From positions 1,550,001 through 1,614,000 of the forward strand of contig JARKND010000001.1 in the NCBI GenBank assembly GCA_029309925.1: DNA of 64,000 nucleotides, given 5' to 3'. This DNA comes from Fulvivirgaceae bacterium JP3-4 (lineage in GTDB: Bacteria > Bacteroidota > Bacteroidia > Cytophagales > Cyclobacteriaceae). The notes below the pieces were generated by a model, which was not told the origin of the DNA, did not search any database, and saw nothing but the letters and a program-made list of their open reading frames with translations. Positions 32,072 through 41,090 of this stretch are shown here, piece after piece; within the stretch, counting starts at the first letter, position 1; every line of letters begins with the position of its first letter. Made by a program: the position numbers and the translations under genes.

Positions 32072-32848
32072 ATGGCAACCGTTAATAAAAACCTCAAATT
32101 TTTACGCGTACAGGGAGGCTTCACACAAAAGCAACTCGCAGAGAAGCTCGGTCTGAAACAGGCCGCTGTCGGAGCCTACGAGGAGGAGCGTTCAACGCCA
32201 CCTGTTTCCTGCCTCATGGAGATTTCTAAAATCTTTTCGGTGAGCCTGGATCATCTGATCAACAGTGACCTCAGCAGCATGCCACAGAAGGAATGGAAGT
32301 CGCGCGGTGCTTCAAAAAGTAAAGAGGTCCTGGCCATTACCGTTGACACAAATAATAAGGAGAACGTTGAGCTTGTTCCGCAGAAAGCTTATGCTGGCTA
32401 TACCTCGGGCTTTCAGGATCCGGAATTTGTGAAAGACCTTCCGAAGATCAGTTTGCCGATGTTGCCAAAAAATAAGACACATCGTGCGTTTGAGATCAAA
32501 GGGGATTCAATGCTGCCCATACTTCCCGGAAGTGTGATATTCGGTGAGTACGTTGAAAATGTTGAAAACATTAAAAACGGAAAACTTTATATTTTGGTAA
32601 CCCGTCAGGACGGCATCGTCTTCAAGCGGATCTTCAGTTTTGCAGACCAGCGAAACAAATTATTATTGGTTTCCGACAACCGCTCATACGAACCTTATTC
32701 GATCAGCACTGATGATGTGCTGGAGATCTGGGCAGCGAAAGCGTATTTTTCAAATCAGTTTCCAGAGATTGAAGCAAACACTTCTCTGGTTGATCAGCTG
32801 GCCCTTCAACTGTTTCAGCTGCAGCGGGAAAAAAAGAATAAGAAGTGA
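32072..32848 (+). CDS. XRE-family repressor with S24 (LexA-like) peptidase domain
   Basis: A 258-residue regulator. Residues ~8-62 form an XRE helix-turn-helix (FTQKQLAEKLGLKQAAVGAYEEE). The C-terminal S24 domain shows the serine in FEIKGDSMLPILPGS and the lysine in GIVFKRIFSF, the LexA self-cleavage dyad. A candidate Ala-Gly cleavage bond is in QKAYAGYTSGF between the two domains. In this family damage-triggered cleavage relieves repression. The ATG at 32072 was chosen since the HTH follows it directly. The divergent translesion polymerase is the probable target. Confidence 0.88.
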   Translation: MATVNKNLKFLRVQGGFTQKQLAEKLGLKQAAVGAYEEERSTPPVSCLMEISKIFSVSLDHLINSDLSSMPQKEWKSRGASKSKEVLAITVDTNNKENVELVPQKAYAGYTSGFQDPEFVKDLPKISLPMLPKNKTHRAFEIKGDSMLPILPGSVIFGEYVENVENIKNGKLYILVTRQDGIVFKRIFSFADQRNKLLLVSDNRSYEPYSISTDDVLEIWAAKAYFSNQFPEIEANTSLVDQLALQLFQLQREKKNKK

Positions 32849-32868
32849 TCAATATAATGCGAATGCAC

Positions 32869-33360
32869 TCAGGCACGCGAGGATGGGTCAGCAACTTTTG
32901 CAATGATAGCGCTTTCAATTTGTCCGGACGCAAGAAGCGTTTCGTTAAAGTACCTTGCGATAAACGCGTGAACCATATCCTTAAACCCATTGTATGAATC
33001 CGGCTTGGTGACAACCTGTTCTGCGCCAAGCGCGACAAATTCAGCAATGAGCGATGCATCAGGATAGGTAGAATAGATAATGACCGGAATATTGCGGAAA
33101 CGCTCGTTCGCCTTCAGGTAAGTGAGCGTGGCTTTGCCGGTCATCTTCGGCATATTCTGATCGAGTATAAAAAGATGGGGAAGTTCGTCCTCATGGCGGA
33201 GGTCCTTGAGCCGGTTAATGACTTCAATCCCGTCCTCAACGGCTTCGAGACAAATTCCTGGCGCATTCATTTCTTCAAATGCTTCTGCGAAAATCAGCCG
33301 GTCATCCTGATCGTCTTCCGCTAACAAAATAACTCTTTTACACTGCACCTTTGCGCTCAT
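32869..33360 (-). CDS. Response regulator, receiver domain only
   Basis: A 163-residue single-domain CheY-like protein. ILLAEDDQDDRLIFAEAF gives the acidic pocket, LFILDQNMPKMTG the phosphoacceptor Asp, then VIIYSTYPD (Thr/Ser position) and VVTKPDSY (Lys). The DDQDD start and N-x-P-x-M-x-G pattern match receivers that commonly accompany phytochrome and CheB/CheR kinases. The ATG at 33360 is four bases after the kinase stop codon, so it is the likely phosphoryl acceptor of that kinase. Output is unknown because no effector domain is present. Confidence 0.92.
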   Translation of the reverse strand: MSAKVQCKRVILLAEDDQDDRLIFAEAFEEMNAPGICLEAVEDGIEVINRLKDLRHEDELPHLFILDQNMPKMTGKATLTYLKANERFRNIPVIIYSTYPDASLIAEFVALGAEQVVTKPDSYNGFKDMVHAFIARYFNETLLASGQIESAIIAKVADPSSRA

Positions 33361-33364
33361 CACT

Positions 33365-36300
33365 TCATGACTGCTTAAGAGGAATAATAAACGAAAAAAT
33401 TGTGCCATGGCCCGTTTCGCTTGTCGCATGGATGAGGCCGTGGTGTTTTTCAATTATTTTTTTCGTCACAGCGAGCCCGATCCCCGTCCCCTCATATTTG
33501 TCTTTCGAATGCAAGCGCTGAAAAAGCTGAAAAACGCTTTCGCTGAATTCTTTCTCGAAACCGATGCCGTTGTCGCGAACGAAAACGCGAACGAATGGTC
33601 CATCGGCCTTTTCTTTTCCATTAAATTCTTTTGCGGCAATCCGGACGGAATTCACTTCAATTTCAGGCGGAACACCCGGCCTTGAAAATTTCAACGCGTT
33701 GCTCAGCAGATTCTGAAATACCTGCCGCATCTGACCGGGAATAACTTCGGCTTCCGGAAGATTTCCGATTTTTATTTTGGCATTCTTTTCATCTATAACT
33801 ATTTCAAAATCTTCCAGCAGATCTTTGACGAGCTTCGACAGGTCAATGGCCTCAAAGTAATCTCTATCGCCCGATAATTTTGAGAAATTCAGCACACTTG
33901 ATATCATTGACTTCATGCGCTGTGACGACTGCAGTATTTTCTCGAGGTACTGTGAGGCTTCGGGCTGTTCCTTTACATAACGTTCCTTCACGAGGTGCGC
34001 GAACATGTGGATCTTGCGGAGTGGTTCCTGCAAGTCGTGCGAGGCAACGGAGGCAAACTGCTGCAAATCATAGTTGCTGCGCTCAAGTGCTTCATTCATT
34101 TCCTTCAGTTGGCGCGTCCGTTCATCAACTTTGTTTTCGAGAAACTGATTCAGATTTTTCTGTTCGTGAATATCAATCGTGGTGATCACCCAGCTGATGA
34201 GATTGCCGTTAGTTTCTCTTCGCGCTTTCGCGGATAACACGTTCCAGTGATAATCGCCATTGGCTGTTTTAACGCGAACCTCGACCTGAAAATCTTTCTT
34301 TTCATGGCTTGCCTTCTTCCAATCGTTCATCAGCTGCGTGAGGTCGTCCGGATGTATGACGCTTTGCCAGCCATTACCGATTGCCTGCTGCTGCGACATT
34401 CCCGTATAAAGCTCAAACTGGCGATTGGCGAAGTTTACATTCTCTCTCGGATCGGTGGTCCACACGATCAATGGCATGGATTCAGCAAGAAACTTACGCT
34501 GTGCATCGATCTGCGCTATCTCTTGCTTTGCGAGATTCTGCTCCGTGAGATCAAACATGGATCCAAGCATTCGATAGGGGATCTCATGCTCATCATGCAA
34601 TACGTAGGCCCGGTCGAGAATGTCGGCATAACGGCCATCAGCCTTCAAAAACCTATACTCTCGCATCCATTGATTCTGATTGCTGTTGATCACGTGGTGC
34701 AGGCTTTTTTCAACGCCTTCCCGATCGTCAGGGTGAATCTTCGCAAGCCATTGCGCGCGTGTTGACAGGTCACTCTTGTTGTCATAGCCGAACATCGTGT
34801 AGAAGGATTCGCTCCACCACATCTTGTTGTTCACGAAATCCCAGTCCCACAACGCGTCATTTGTTGCCCGGCCCACCAGGCGGAACCGCTCTTCACTAAC
34901 CGACAATGCGCGAGTCCGTTCAGCAACTTTTTCTTCCAGTTCCGCATTGAGCCTTTTTAGATTTTCCTTAACCGTAACGAGTTCAGCGTAATTTTTCTTA
35001 AGGCGCTGCTCGGCAATTTTTTTGCTGGTGATATCGGTGAACGTTGCCACGAAGCCATCGGTCATTTTAACCGCTGTCACTTCGAGCCACTGCTGCGTGC
35101 TTTCGATAAAGATGTCAGCAAGCACATCCTTGTCCCTGGTGACCACCGATACGTAACGGTCAAACATCTGTGGCGGTGCCAGCCAGCTGAGATCTTTCTT
35201 CAGCATTTTGTTGGCGACATCGCTGACGATAGATTCAAAGATCTTGTTTGCGGAATCATTGGCGGTAATCGCGCGGAAGTCCACGATCGTGTTGTTGTGG
35301 TCACGGATACTTTCAAATGCTACAATCCCGCTGCGACTCGCATTGAACACACCCCGGATGATGTTATTGAGCTTCGTGATTGTAGTTATATCCACAAAGG
35401 AAATGATCACGCCACCGATAATGTTATCGCGCGTTACGTATGGCATAATTCGCATGAGCATATTCTTTCCGCTGACCAGCTGCACTTCTTTCTCGATGAT
35501 CTGATTTTTATTCAACACCAGATTGATGTCATCCGTGAGCCTTTCATGCAGAATGTTGTTGGATATATGTGAGATCGGGCGGCCCACGTCCGAATCGATG
35601 AAATTGATCATCTTCGCTGACGCGGGATTGAATTTCCGAATGTGAAGATCAGCATCCAGGAAGATCTGTGCAATGTCAACACTCCGGAAATAGTTATTCA
35701 GGTCATCATTCAATTCCAGCAGTTCACGTATTTTCAGCTGATGTTCCGTATTGAGCGTGTGCAGCTCCTCGTTAACAGACTGCAATTCCTCGTTGGACGA
35801 CTGAAGCTCTTCATTGGCAGAAAGCAATTCTTCATTGCTGGATTGAAGCTCTTCGTTGGTCGTTTCCTGGTCTTCAATTGCCAGCTGAAGGTTGTACTTT
35901 GTTTCCTGCAGCTCGTCCTGTAAGGAAGCAATGTATTCGTCAATGCTCTTTGTGTCTTCCTGCCGTGAGGCAATGCGGACGCTGTTTTTTGTGTCGTGAT
36001 AGTTTTCGACAATGGTGATCAGCGTCAGGTTTTCAAAATGTGAACCCTGGGGAGGCTTGATGACGATGTTAAAGTAGTGTGCCTCATCTTCGCGCTGAAA
36101 CCGCACGGAGCGCAAATGGATCTTTTGTTTATTTCGCCAGGCCCGTTTGATCTCTGCACCGATGAGTGTGGAATTTTCTGCAGGAATCATCTGCAGCAAC
36201 TGAAACTTGAAATCACGATTAGGCAGTGAGAGTATCTTCGAATAATTTCCGATCGCTTTCTTGATTTCAAAGTTATGATCGATGTAAAAGGCAGAGCAAT

Positions 36301-37885
36301 GCAGGTCCTCGCTGAGCACCTGTTCGAACTCTTCCCATATGTTGCCCTGCCGCGGAGGAGCTTCGCGTTCGTATAACTTCGTGGTTCTTAGTGAACTTTC
36401 TTTGCGCTTTTCGAAGCCACTCAGCGTGAAGGTCATTGACTTTCCATCCGTGACCTTCCTGAAGATCTTCCACTTGGCGCTCACATCAGCAACGTTGTTC
36501 TTAAAGTAGTTCGCGTGCTCGCTCGATCCAAGGAAAAGATATCCATCAACACGAGTTGAGTACAACAGCACGGCATAGACCTTTTGCTGAAGTACAGGAT
36601 TCATGTAGATGAGCATGTTCCGGCACGTTACAATATCCTTCTTGATGAAGGGAGGGTCCTTGGTGATATTGTGCCGTGCAAAAACAATTTGTTTTCGTAT
36701 CCGTGGGTTCACCACGTACCCGCTCTCCAACTTTGTAAAATATTTGGAAAGTGTTTCAGAGGGTAAGTCATTTTTAATGTCGGATGGATATTGGCCATGA
36801 GACGCAATTTCGATGTGAACCTTGTCGAGATCTGTCGCGAAGATCTTTACATCCAGTTTGCGGTTCATCTCCTCAAGCACCTGGTCGATGATAATCGCCA
36901 TGGAATACGCTTCCTCACCGGTGCTGCATGCGCTGACCCAAACCTGGATCATGTCGTCAGCGGTCTTTTTTTCAACAAGCTCTGGTATAACCTTCTTTCT
37001 CAGGATTTCCCACGCCTCCGGGTCGCGAAAGAATTTGGTGACACCGATAAGGAAATCTTTACCAAGCTGAGTGCACTCTTCGGCATCTTGCCGCAAAAGT
37101 GCAAGGTAATCAGTAACTGAGCTGATTTTTTTCTGGACCATCCTGCGCGAGATTCTGCGGATCAGCGTAGGTGTCTTGTAGTAATGGAAATCGTGGCCAT
37201 TGCGTTCATGAATCAATCCGAAAATTTCTTCAAGCTCTCCATCGGTGATACCTGAGGCTGCCGACAGCAATGCCGGCTCATTGAGGTATGTAATGAGTTC
37301 CGAAGGCATATCGGCAGGAGAGAGGATCAGGTCCGCGTTACCGGTGTTAATGGCGCTGTTCGGCATACCATCAAACTTCGCAGTGGCCGGGTCCTGCACG
37401 ATCACAAAGCCACCCGCTTCCTTTATAGCTTCAACGCCTTTTGTTCCATCGGTTCCTGTACCCGAAAGAATAATTGCGATCGCATCTTCTTTCTGGTCTT
37501 CCGCAAGTGAGTACAGGAAAACATCTATTGCATTGTTAGGAAATTTCGCTGGGGGTTTGTCAGACAGCAACAACCTTCCGCTTGCGATGCTGAGGAACTT
37601 ATTGTTTGGAATGATATAGATGCAGTTGGCCTTCACCTCCGCCTGGTGGCGCGCCTCTAGCACGTGCATGTGCGTATGGCGCCCTACAAGCTCAACGAGC
37701 AAGCTCTTGTGATCGGGAGAAAGGTGCTGAATAATGATGAACGAGCAATTGATGCTCTCCGGCATGCTGTCAAAAAAGGCGTGGATCGCTTCGAGTCCAC
37801 CCGCAGAGGCACCAATGGCAACCACTGCGTGATTCCCCTTATTCTTTTTGCGCGTCTTCTTTGGCAGTTCTTCCGGTTCGGTCAT
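33365..37885 (-). CDS. CheB-CheR-PAS-histidine kinase fusion
   Basis: A 1506-residue multidomain sensor protein. In order: CheB methylesterase (AIGASAGGLEAI with Ser27; HLSPDH; SGTGTDGTKG), CheR methyltransferase (TKFFRDPEAWE; WVSACSTGEEAYSMA), a long coiled coil with NEELQSSNEELLSANEEL repeats, and three or more PAS domains (WDWDFVNNKMWWSESFYTMFGY; LIVWTTDPRENVNFANRQF). A HisKA domain (FASVASHDLQEPLRKIH) and HATPase_c (QNLLSNALKFS; VRDNGIGFEK; GTGIGLAVTKKIIEKHHG) close the chain. No methyl-accepting chemoreceptor is seen nearby. Its ATG overlaps the phytochrome stop as TAATG, implying coupled translation. It presumably supplies the kinase that the phytochrome lacks (inference). Confidence 0.93.
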   Translation of the reverse strand: MTEPEELPKKTRKKNKGNHAVVAIGASAGGLEAIHAFFDSMPESINCSFIIIQHLSPDHKSLLVELVGRHTHMHVLEARHQAEVKANCIYIIPNNKFLSIASGRLLLSDKPPAKFPNNAIDVFLYSLAEDQKEDAIAIILSGTGTDGTKGVEAIKEAGGFVIVQDPATAKFDGMPNSAINTGNADLILSPADMPSELITYLNEPALLSAASGITDGELEEIFGLIHERNGHDFHYYKTPTLIRRISRRMVQKKISSVTDYLALLRQDAEECTQLGKDFLIGVTKFFRDPEAWEILRKKVIPELVEKKTADDMIQVWVSACSTGEEAYSMAIIIDQVLEEMNRKLDVKIFATDLDKVHIEIASHGQYPSDIKNDLPSETLSKYFTKLESGYVVNPRIRKQIVFARHNITKDPPFIKKDIVTCRNMLIYMNPVLQQKVYAVLLYSTRVDGYLFLGSSEHANYFKNNVADVSAKWKIFRKVTDGKSMTFTLSGFEKRKESSLRTTKLYEREAPPRQGNIWEEFEQVLSEDLHCSAFYIDHNFEIKKAIGNYSKILSLPNRDFKFQLLQMIPAENSTLIGAEIKRAWRNKQKIHLRSVRFQREDEAHYFNIVIKPPQGSHFENLTLITIVENYHDTKNSVRIASRQEDTKSIDEYIASLQDELQETKYNLQLAIEDQETTNEELQSSNEELLSANEELQSSNEELQSVNEELHTLNTEHQLKIRELLELNDDLNNYFRSVDIAQIFLDADLHIRKFNPASAKMINFIDSDVGRPISHISNNILHERLTDDINLVLNKNQIIEKEVQLVSGKNMLMRIMPYVTRDNIIGGVIISFVDITTITKLNNIIRGVFNASRSGIVAFESIRDHNNTIVDFRAITANDSANKIFESIVSDVANKMLKKDLSWLAPPQMFDRYVSVVTRDKDVLADIFIESTQQWLEVTAVKMTDGFVATFTDITSKKIAEQRLKKNYAELVTVKENLKRLNAELEEKVAERTRALSVSEERFRLVGRATNDALWDWDFVNNKMWWSESFYTMFGYDNKSDLSTRAQWLAKIHPDDREGVEKSLHHVINSNQNQWMREYRFLKADGRYADILDRAYVLHDEHEIPYRMLGSMFDLTEQNLAKQEIAQIDAQRKFLAESMPLIVWTTDPRENVNFANRQFELYTGMSQQQAIGNGWQSVIHPDDLTQLMNDWKKASHEKKDFQVEVRVKTANGDYHWNVLSAKARRETNGNLISWVITTIDIHEQKNLNQFLENKVDERTRQLKEMNEALERSNYDLQQFASVASHDLQEPLRKIHMFAHLVKERYVKEQPEASQYLEKILQSSQRMKSMISSVLNFSKLSGDRDYFEAIDLSKLVKDLLEDFEIVIDEKNAKIKIGNLPEAEVIPGQMRQVFQNLLSNALKFSRPGVPPEIEVNSVRIAAKEFNGKEKADGPFVRVFVRDNGIGFEKEFSESVFQLFQRLHSKDKYEGTGIGLAVTKKIIEKHHGLIHATSETGHGTIFSFIIPLKQS

Positions 37886-39402
37886 TAGCTTCTGTATGGT
37901 GAATTTATGGATTTGTATTCCATGATGAAACCCCGCAACTTCTCCGCGACCTGCAGCTGCGCTGGTAGCCATTCAGTTGAAGTTCCGCTGACTTTCTCCT
38001 GCCATTGCTTGAATGAATTGCGCGGGTGATAATTTTTTTCGTCTTTTTCGAATTGGATACGCTCATCAGGGTTTCCTCCCCATGTGATCACCTTCACTAC
38101 TTCGGGTCGGAACAAAATCAGATATTCTTCCTCGGTGTAATCCATTCGTATCGCAAGAAAGCCACTTCCAATTTCCTTAAAGTCATCGGCCTGATCATAA
38201 ATTGATGACAATGACTCCGTTGAAAAAATTGCAGGAATGTCGCGCGTCTGGAGCCAGAGGATCAGATCGTCTATGTATGCCTTGTCGGGAACATCGCCTG
38301 CAGCAGTATACTGATCTCCCTTCGTAATGATTGCCCCTGTCGCGTCAAACAACTCCAGAATCCCGGTCGTGGAGAAAAAGGCTTCGTTCAGAGATTGTTT
38401 TTTATACACGTCTTCGAGAACAATGGTATACCTTTCTTTAATCTGCGTGTCAAAGTCATGCGACTCACGGGTAATGAGCGCAGAAATTTTTGCAGAGATG
38501 ATATTGGAAAGCAGTTCGAAAACCGAACATAACTGGTAGCTTGGATTCTTTGCCGCACGATGGTGGCATGCAATCAATCCCCACAGTTTGTTGTCTTTCG
38601 TGATCCTGATGGACATGGACGCTGTGACGCCCATGTTCTTCAGATACTCGAGGTGGACAGCGGCAACACTGCGGAGATTTGTATCTGAAAGGTCGATGAA
38701 CCCTTGCGTTATCGGATTGATCACGGGGTAGAGTTTCACTGGCTTGTAAGCGGCATCAGGAATCAGGCGATACGGAATTTTTGTGTACATCTGCCGGGCA
38801 GGCTTAGGGATATCAGATGCAGGAAACGTGAAGCCCATATAGGATTCCATTCCTTCTTCCTTCACTTCCGCGAGTACCGTGCCGTTCCACTCTTCATCAA
38901 AGCTATAGATCATCACCTTGTCGAAACCTGAAATGCGCTTGAGCTCTTCCGCTGCAATGCGACAAACGTCCCTGACATTTTTTCCCGATTCTATGGCTGA
39001 CATGCTCTTGCGCGTTTCCTGAAACACCTGCACAAAAGTATCCTGCTCATTCTGCACGACAGGGTTCAAATCGATCTCGGCAACAAAATATTTTTCACGG
39101 CTATGTACGAGCACGAGAAAATCTTTTCCTCCAATTGTCCAGGTCATCGGCAGGCGATTCTCATACGCACCTGTGAATTTCTGTAATGCTTTTACATTCT
39201 TTTCACCGATGATAGCAGGCAGACTTTGATCAATTATGTCCTTAAAAGGCATTCCGAAAACTGCGTCAGCGTTCTCGCTGATCTGAATTATCTTCAGCCT
39301 TGTTCGATCTACAATGACCAGAACACCATGCGGTTGAATTGAATTGGTTAAATGAATCGGGAGACTCCCGCACAGGTCTGAATCATAGTTTTTTTGCGTC
39401 AT
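37885..39402 (-). CDS. Bacteriophytochrome photosensory core without output domain
   Basis: A 505-residue red/far-red photoreceptor. Cys11 in DSDLCGSLPIHLTNSIQPHG is placed to bind biliverdin. The PAS domain (to ~110) is followed by GAF with the canonical FPASDIPKPARQMYT motif and LWGLIACHHRAAK, and a PHY domain with the tongue motif HPRNSF. The protein ends about 40 residues later, with no histidine kinase or other output. It overlaps heme oxygenase upstream by 20 bases and the kinase fusion downstream by one base. Length equals a complete PAS-GAF-PHY module, so it is not simply truncated by frameshift. Confidence 0.92.
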   Translation of the reverse strand: MTQKNYDSDLCGSLPIHLTNSIQPHGVLVIVDRTRLKIIQISENADAVFGMPFKDIIDQSLPAIIGEKNVKALQKFTGAYENRLPMTWTIGGKDFLVLVHSREKYFVAEIDLNPVVQNEQDTFVQVFQETRKSMSAIESGKNVRDVCRIAAEELKRISGFDKVMIYSFDEEWNGTVLAEVKEEGMESYMGFTFPASDIPKPARQMYTKIPYRLIPDAAYKPVKLYPVINPITQGFIDLSDTNLRSVAAVHLEYLKNMGVTASMSIRITKDNKLWGLIACHHRAAKNPSYQLCSVFELLSNIISAKISALITRESHDFDTQIKERYTIVLEDVYKKQSLNEAFFSTTGILELFDATGAIITKGDQYTAAGDVPDKAYIDDLILWLQTRDIPAIFSTESLSSIYDQADDFKEIGSGFLAIRMDYTEEEYLILFRPEVVKVITWGGNPDERIQFEKDEKNYHPRNSFKQWQEKVSGTSTEWLPAQLQVAEKLRGFIMEYKSINSPYRS

Positions 39403-39949
39403 GATGCTCTAGCCATTTTTTAAATTTTACAAAGGTCTCGCTTGCTGCGCGATGCGTTTCTTCGAAGTCATCGTTCGTGACTGAAGCGTGAAGATGATTT
39501 TTAAATTTCTGCCACATGTCTATGGTTTCATCATGATAGCCTTGAAAAAAAGTGATCGCACCGTCCAGTGTCGGAACCTGCTTCAGCAACATCTTCGAAA
39601 TGATTTTCCCTCCAAGGGTGGAGCCTTCAAGTACATACATCGCTCCGAGCGCTGCGGCCGGTGAATCGATTTCGGGAAGGTCATGGCAAACCGGGAGATC
39701 ATGTGTCGGGTAAGCCAGTCGTTTCAAGTCGTTGAGAATGGCCGCTGACTTCCTGCGGGCAGTGTAGTCGGGAAGGTGATCCTTATGGTGGTCGAGTTTT
39801 TCTTCGAGACCCGCGTAGTATCCGTACATCAGCCGCAGAAGGGAAACGTATCGGTCGGAATCATTGACGACCTGGATGTGGCTAAGTAACTTCTTCTCAA
39901 GGTCGGCATGCACGACCCTGGTCTGTTCTTTTAATTCATCTGCAAGCAT
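39383..39949 (-). CDS. Biliverdin-producing heme oxygenase
   Basis: A 188-residue heme oxygenase that opens heme to biliverdin, the phytochrome chromophore. It begins MLADELKEQTRVVHADLEK, with H14 as probable proximal heme ligand. The distal helix reads GAMYVLEGSTLGGKIISKML near residue 103 (the G-x-x-x-G glycines above heme). FFQGYHDETIDMWQKFK follows. Bacterial homologues next to phytochromes are called BphO or HmuO-like. Its stop lies 20 bases inside the phytochrome gene, so the chromophore enzyme and apoprotein are made together. Confidence 0.92.
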   Translation of the reverse strand: MLADELKEQTRVVHADLEKKLLSHIQVVNDSDRYVSLLRLMYGYYAGLEEKLDHHKDHLPDYTARRKSAAILNDLKRLAYPTHDLPVCHDLPEIDSPAAALGAMYVLEGSTLGGKIISKMLLKQVPTLDGAITFFQGYHDETIDMWQKFKNHLHASVTNDDFEETHRAASETFVKFKKWLEHHDAKKL

Positions 39950-40000
39950 TACGTAAAGGGAACAACAGCTGTCCGTTTAGTTCACGCCAGTGGGGGATTG

Positions 40001-40008
40001 CAAAAGTA
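40001..40008 (-). promoter_or_regulatory. Candidate -7 element for the phytochrome operon
   Basis: Minus strand TACTTTTG matches TAnnTTTG exactly, about 50 bases before the heme oxygenase ATG. The -33 position has no clear TTTG. Confidence 0.4.
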
Positions 40009-40063
40009 CTAATATTCCACAGCATCCCCAGCTGAAAGATCGCAATTGTTAAGGCGTTATCAG

Positions 40064-40975
40064 TCAGGTCCAGCCAATTCCTTTACGAAGGAATGCGAGG
40101 GTAGCCTGCTCCGCGGAACCTTCGGCCGGCTGATAATTGTATTGCCAATTTGCCTGGGGCGGCAGGCTCATTAAAATCGATTCGGTGCGCCCGTCTGTCT
40201 CCAAACCGAACTTCGTACCGCGATCCCACACCAGGTTAAATTCTACGTACCTGCCTCTTCGTAAAAATTGCCATTGTTTGTGACTGTCGTTATAGGAAGC
40301 ACTTTTATTTTGCTTCATCAATTCTGTGTACGTTGGCGCGAAAGCCAAACCTACAGCCTTGACAAATTCGAAGCGATCCCTTTTGGTAAAGCGCTCGTTG
40401 CTTTTGAGGTTGTCAAAGAAGATTCCGCCTATGCCGCGGGTTTCGTTCCGGTGCCTGATAAAGAAATAATTGTCTGCCCAGGTTTTGAATTCATTGTAAT
40501 AACCCGGATCAAAGCGATCGCAGACTTTCTTGAGTTCACTGTGAAAGAACCTCGCGTCAGCCTCTTTTACGTAGTGCGGAGTAAGATCAATTCCGCCACC
40601 GAACCACCATATACCATTCGACATTTCAAAGTAACGGACATTCATGTGAATGATGGGTACGAAGGGATTGTGCGGGTGCAGCACAATGGAGACTCCCGTA
40701 GCAAAAAAATCCGGTTGCTGATCAGCAGGAAGGTTCAACGTTTTGAGTGTCGGCTCTGGCGTTTTTCCCCAGACCGCAGAAAAATTGACGCCTCCTTTTT
40801 CGATGACGGTGCCATTTGTCAGAACGCGCGAAATTCCTCCGCCACCGCCCGGACGTTCCCACCGGTCAGGGATAAATTTTCCACTTCCATCGGCTTGTTC
40901 AAGGGAAGAACAGATCTCATTCTGCAAGCTGATGAACCAGTCTGTGATCTCGTCTCTGGCGGGAGTGTCGTTCAT
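40064..40975 (-). CDS. hemF: Oxygen-dependent coproporphyrinogen III oxidase
   Basis: Oxidative decarboxylation of coproporphyrinogen III in heme synthesis, needing O2. The 303 residues include FSAVWGKTPEPTLK, the signature WWFGGGIDLTPHYVKEADARFFH near residue 125 and YNEFKTWADNYFFIRHRNETRGIGG with catalytic-site residues. RRGRYVEFNLVWDRGTKFGLETDGRTESI closes the fold. The ATG at 40975 is chosen on family alignment and promoter position. It lies 114 bases upstream of the heme oxygenase gene on the same strand, a sensible metabolic link. Confidence 0.95.
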   Translation of the reverse strand: MNDTPARDEITDWFISLQNEICSSLEQADGSGKFIPDRWERPGGGGGISRVLTNGTVIEKGGVNFSAVWGKTPEPTLKTLNLPADQQPDFFATGVSIVLHPHNPFVPIIHMNVRYFEMSNGIWWFGGGIDLTPHYVKEADARFFHSELKKVCDRFDPGYYNEFKTWADNYFFIRHRNETRGIGGIFFDNLKSNERFTKRDRFEFVKAVGLAFAPTYTELMKQNKSASYNDSHKQWQFLRRGRYVEFNLVWDRGTKFGLETDGRTESILMSLPPQANWQYNYQPAEGSAEQATLAFLRKGIGWT

Positions 40976-40993
40976 TTTTAAATGACATTTGCG

Positions 40994-41024
40994 CAAATAT
41001 GGAAGGATTCAGTTACTTAACCAA
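40994..41024 (-). promoter_or_regulatory. Candidate promoter of hemF
   Basis: Minus strand TTG (41022-41024), a 20-base spacer and CATATTTG (40994-41001), one mismatch to TAnnTTTG. The leader would be about 13 bases. Confidence 0.45.
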
Positions 41025-41090
41025 TCCCATTTATTCAATCGATTGTTTTTCAAAAAACTGTATCTTTAGGCCGAGACCAAATGTTCTAAA

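Noticed and set aside
37885-37900. Phytochrome kinase domain lost by frameshift
   Set aside because: The stop overlaps the next ATG as TAATG and the following frame is a different, complete protein, so no kinase remnant lies downstream.
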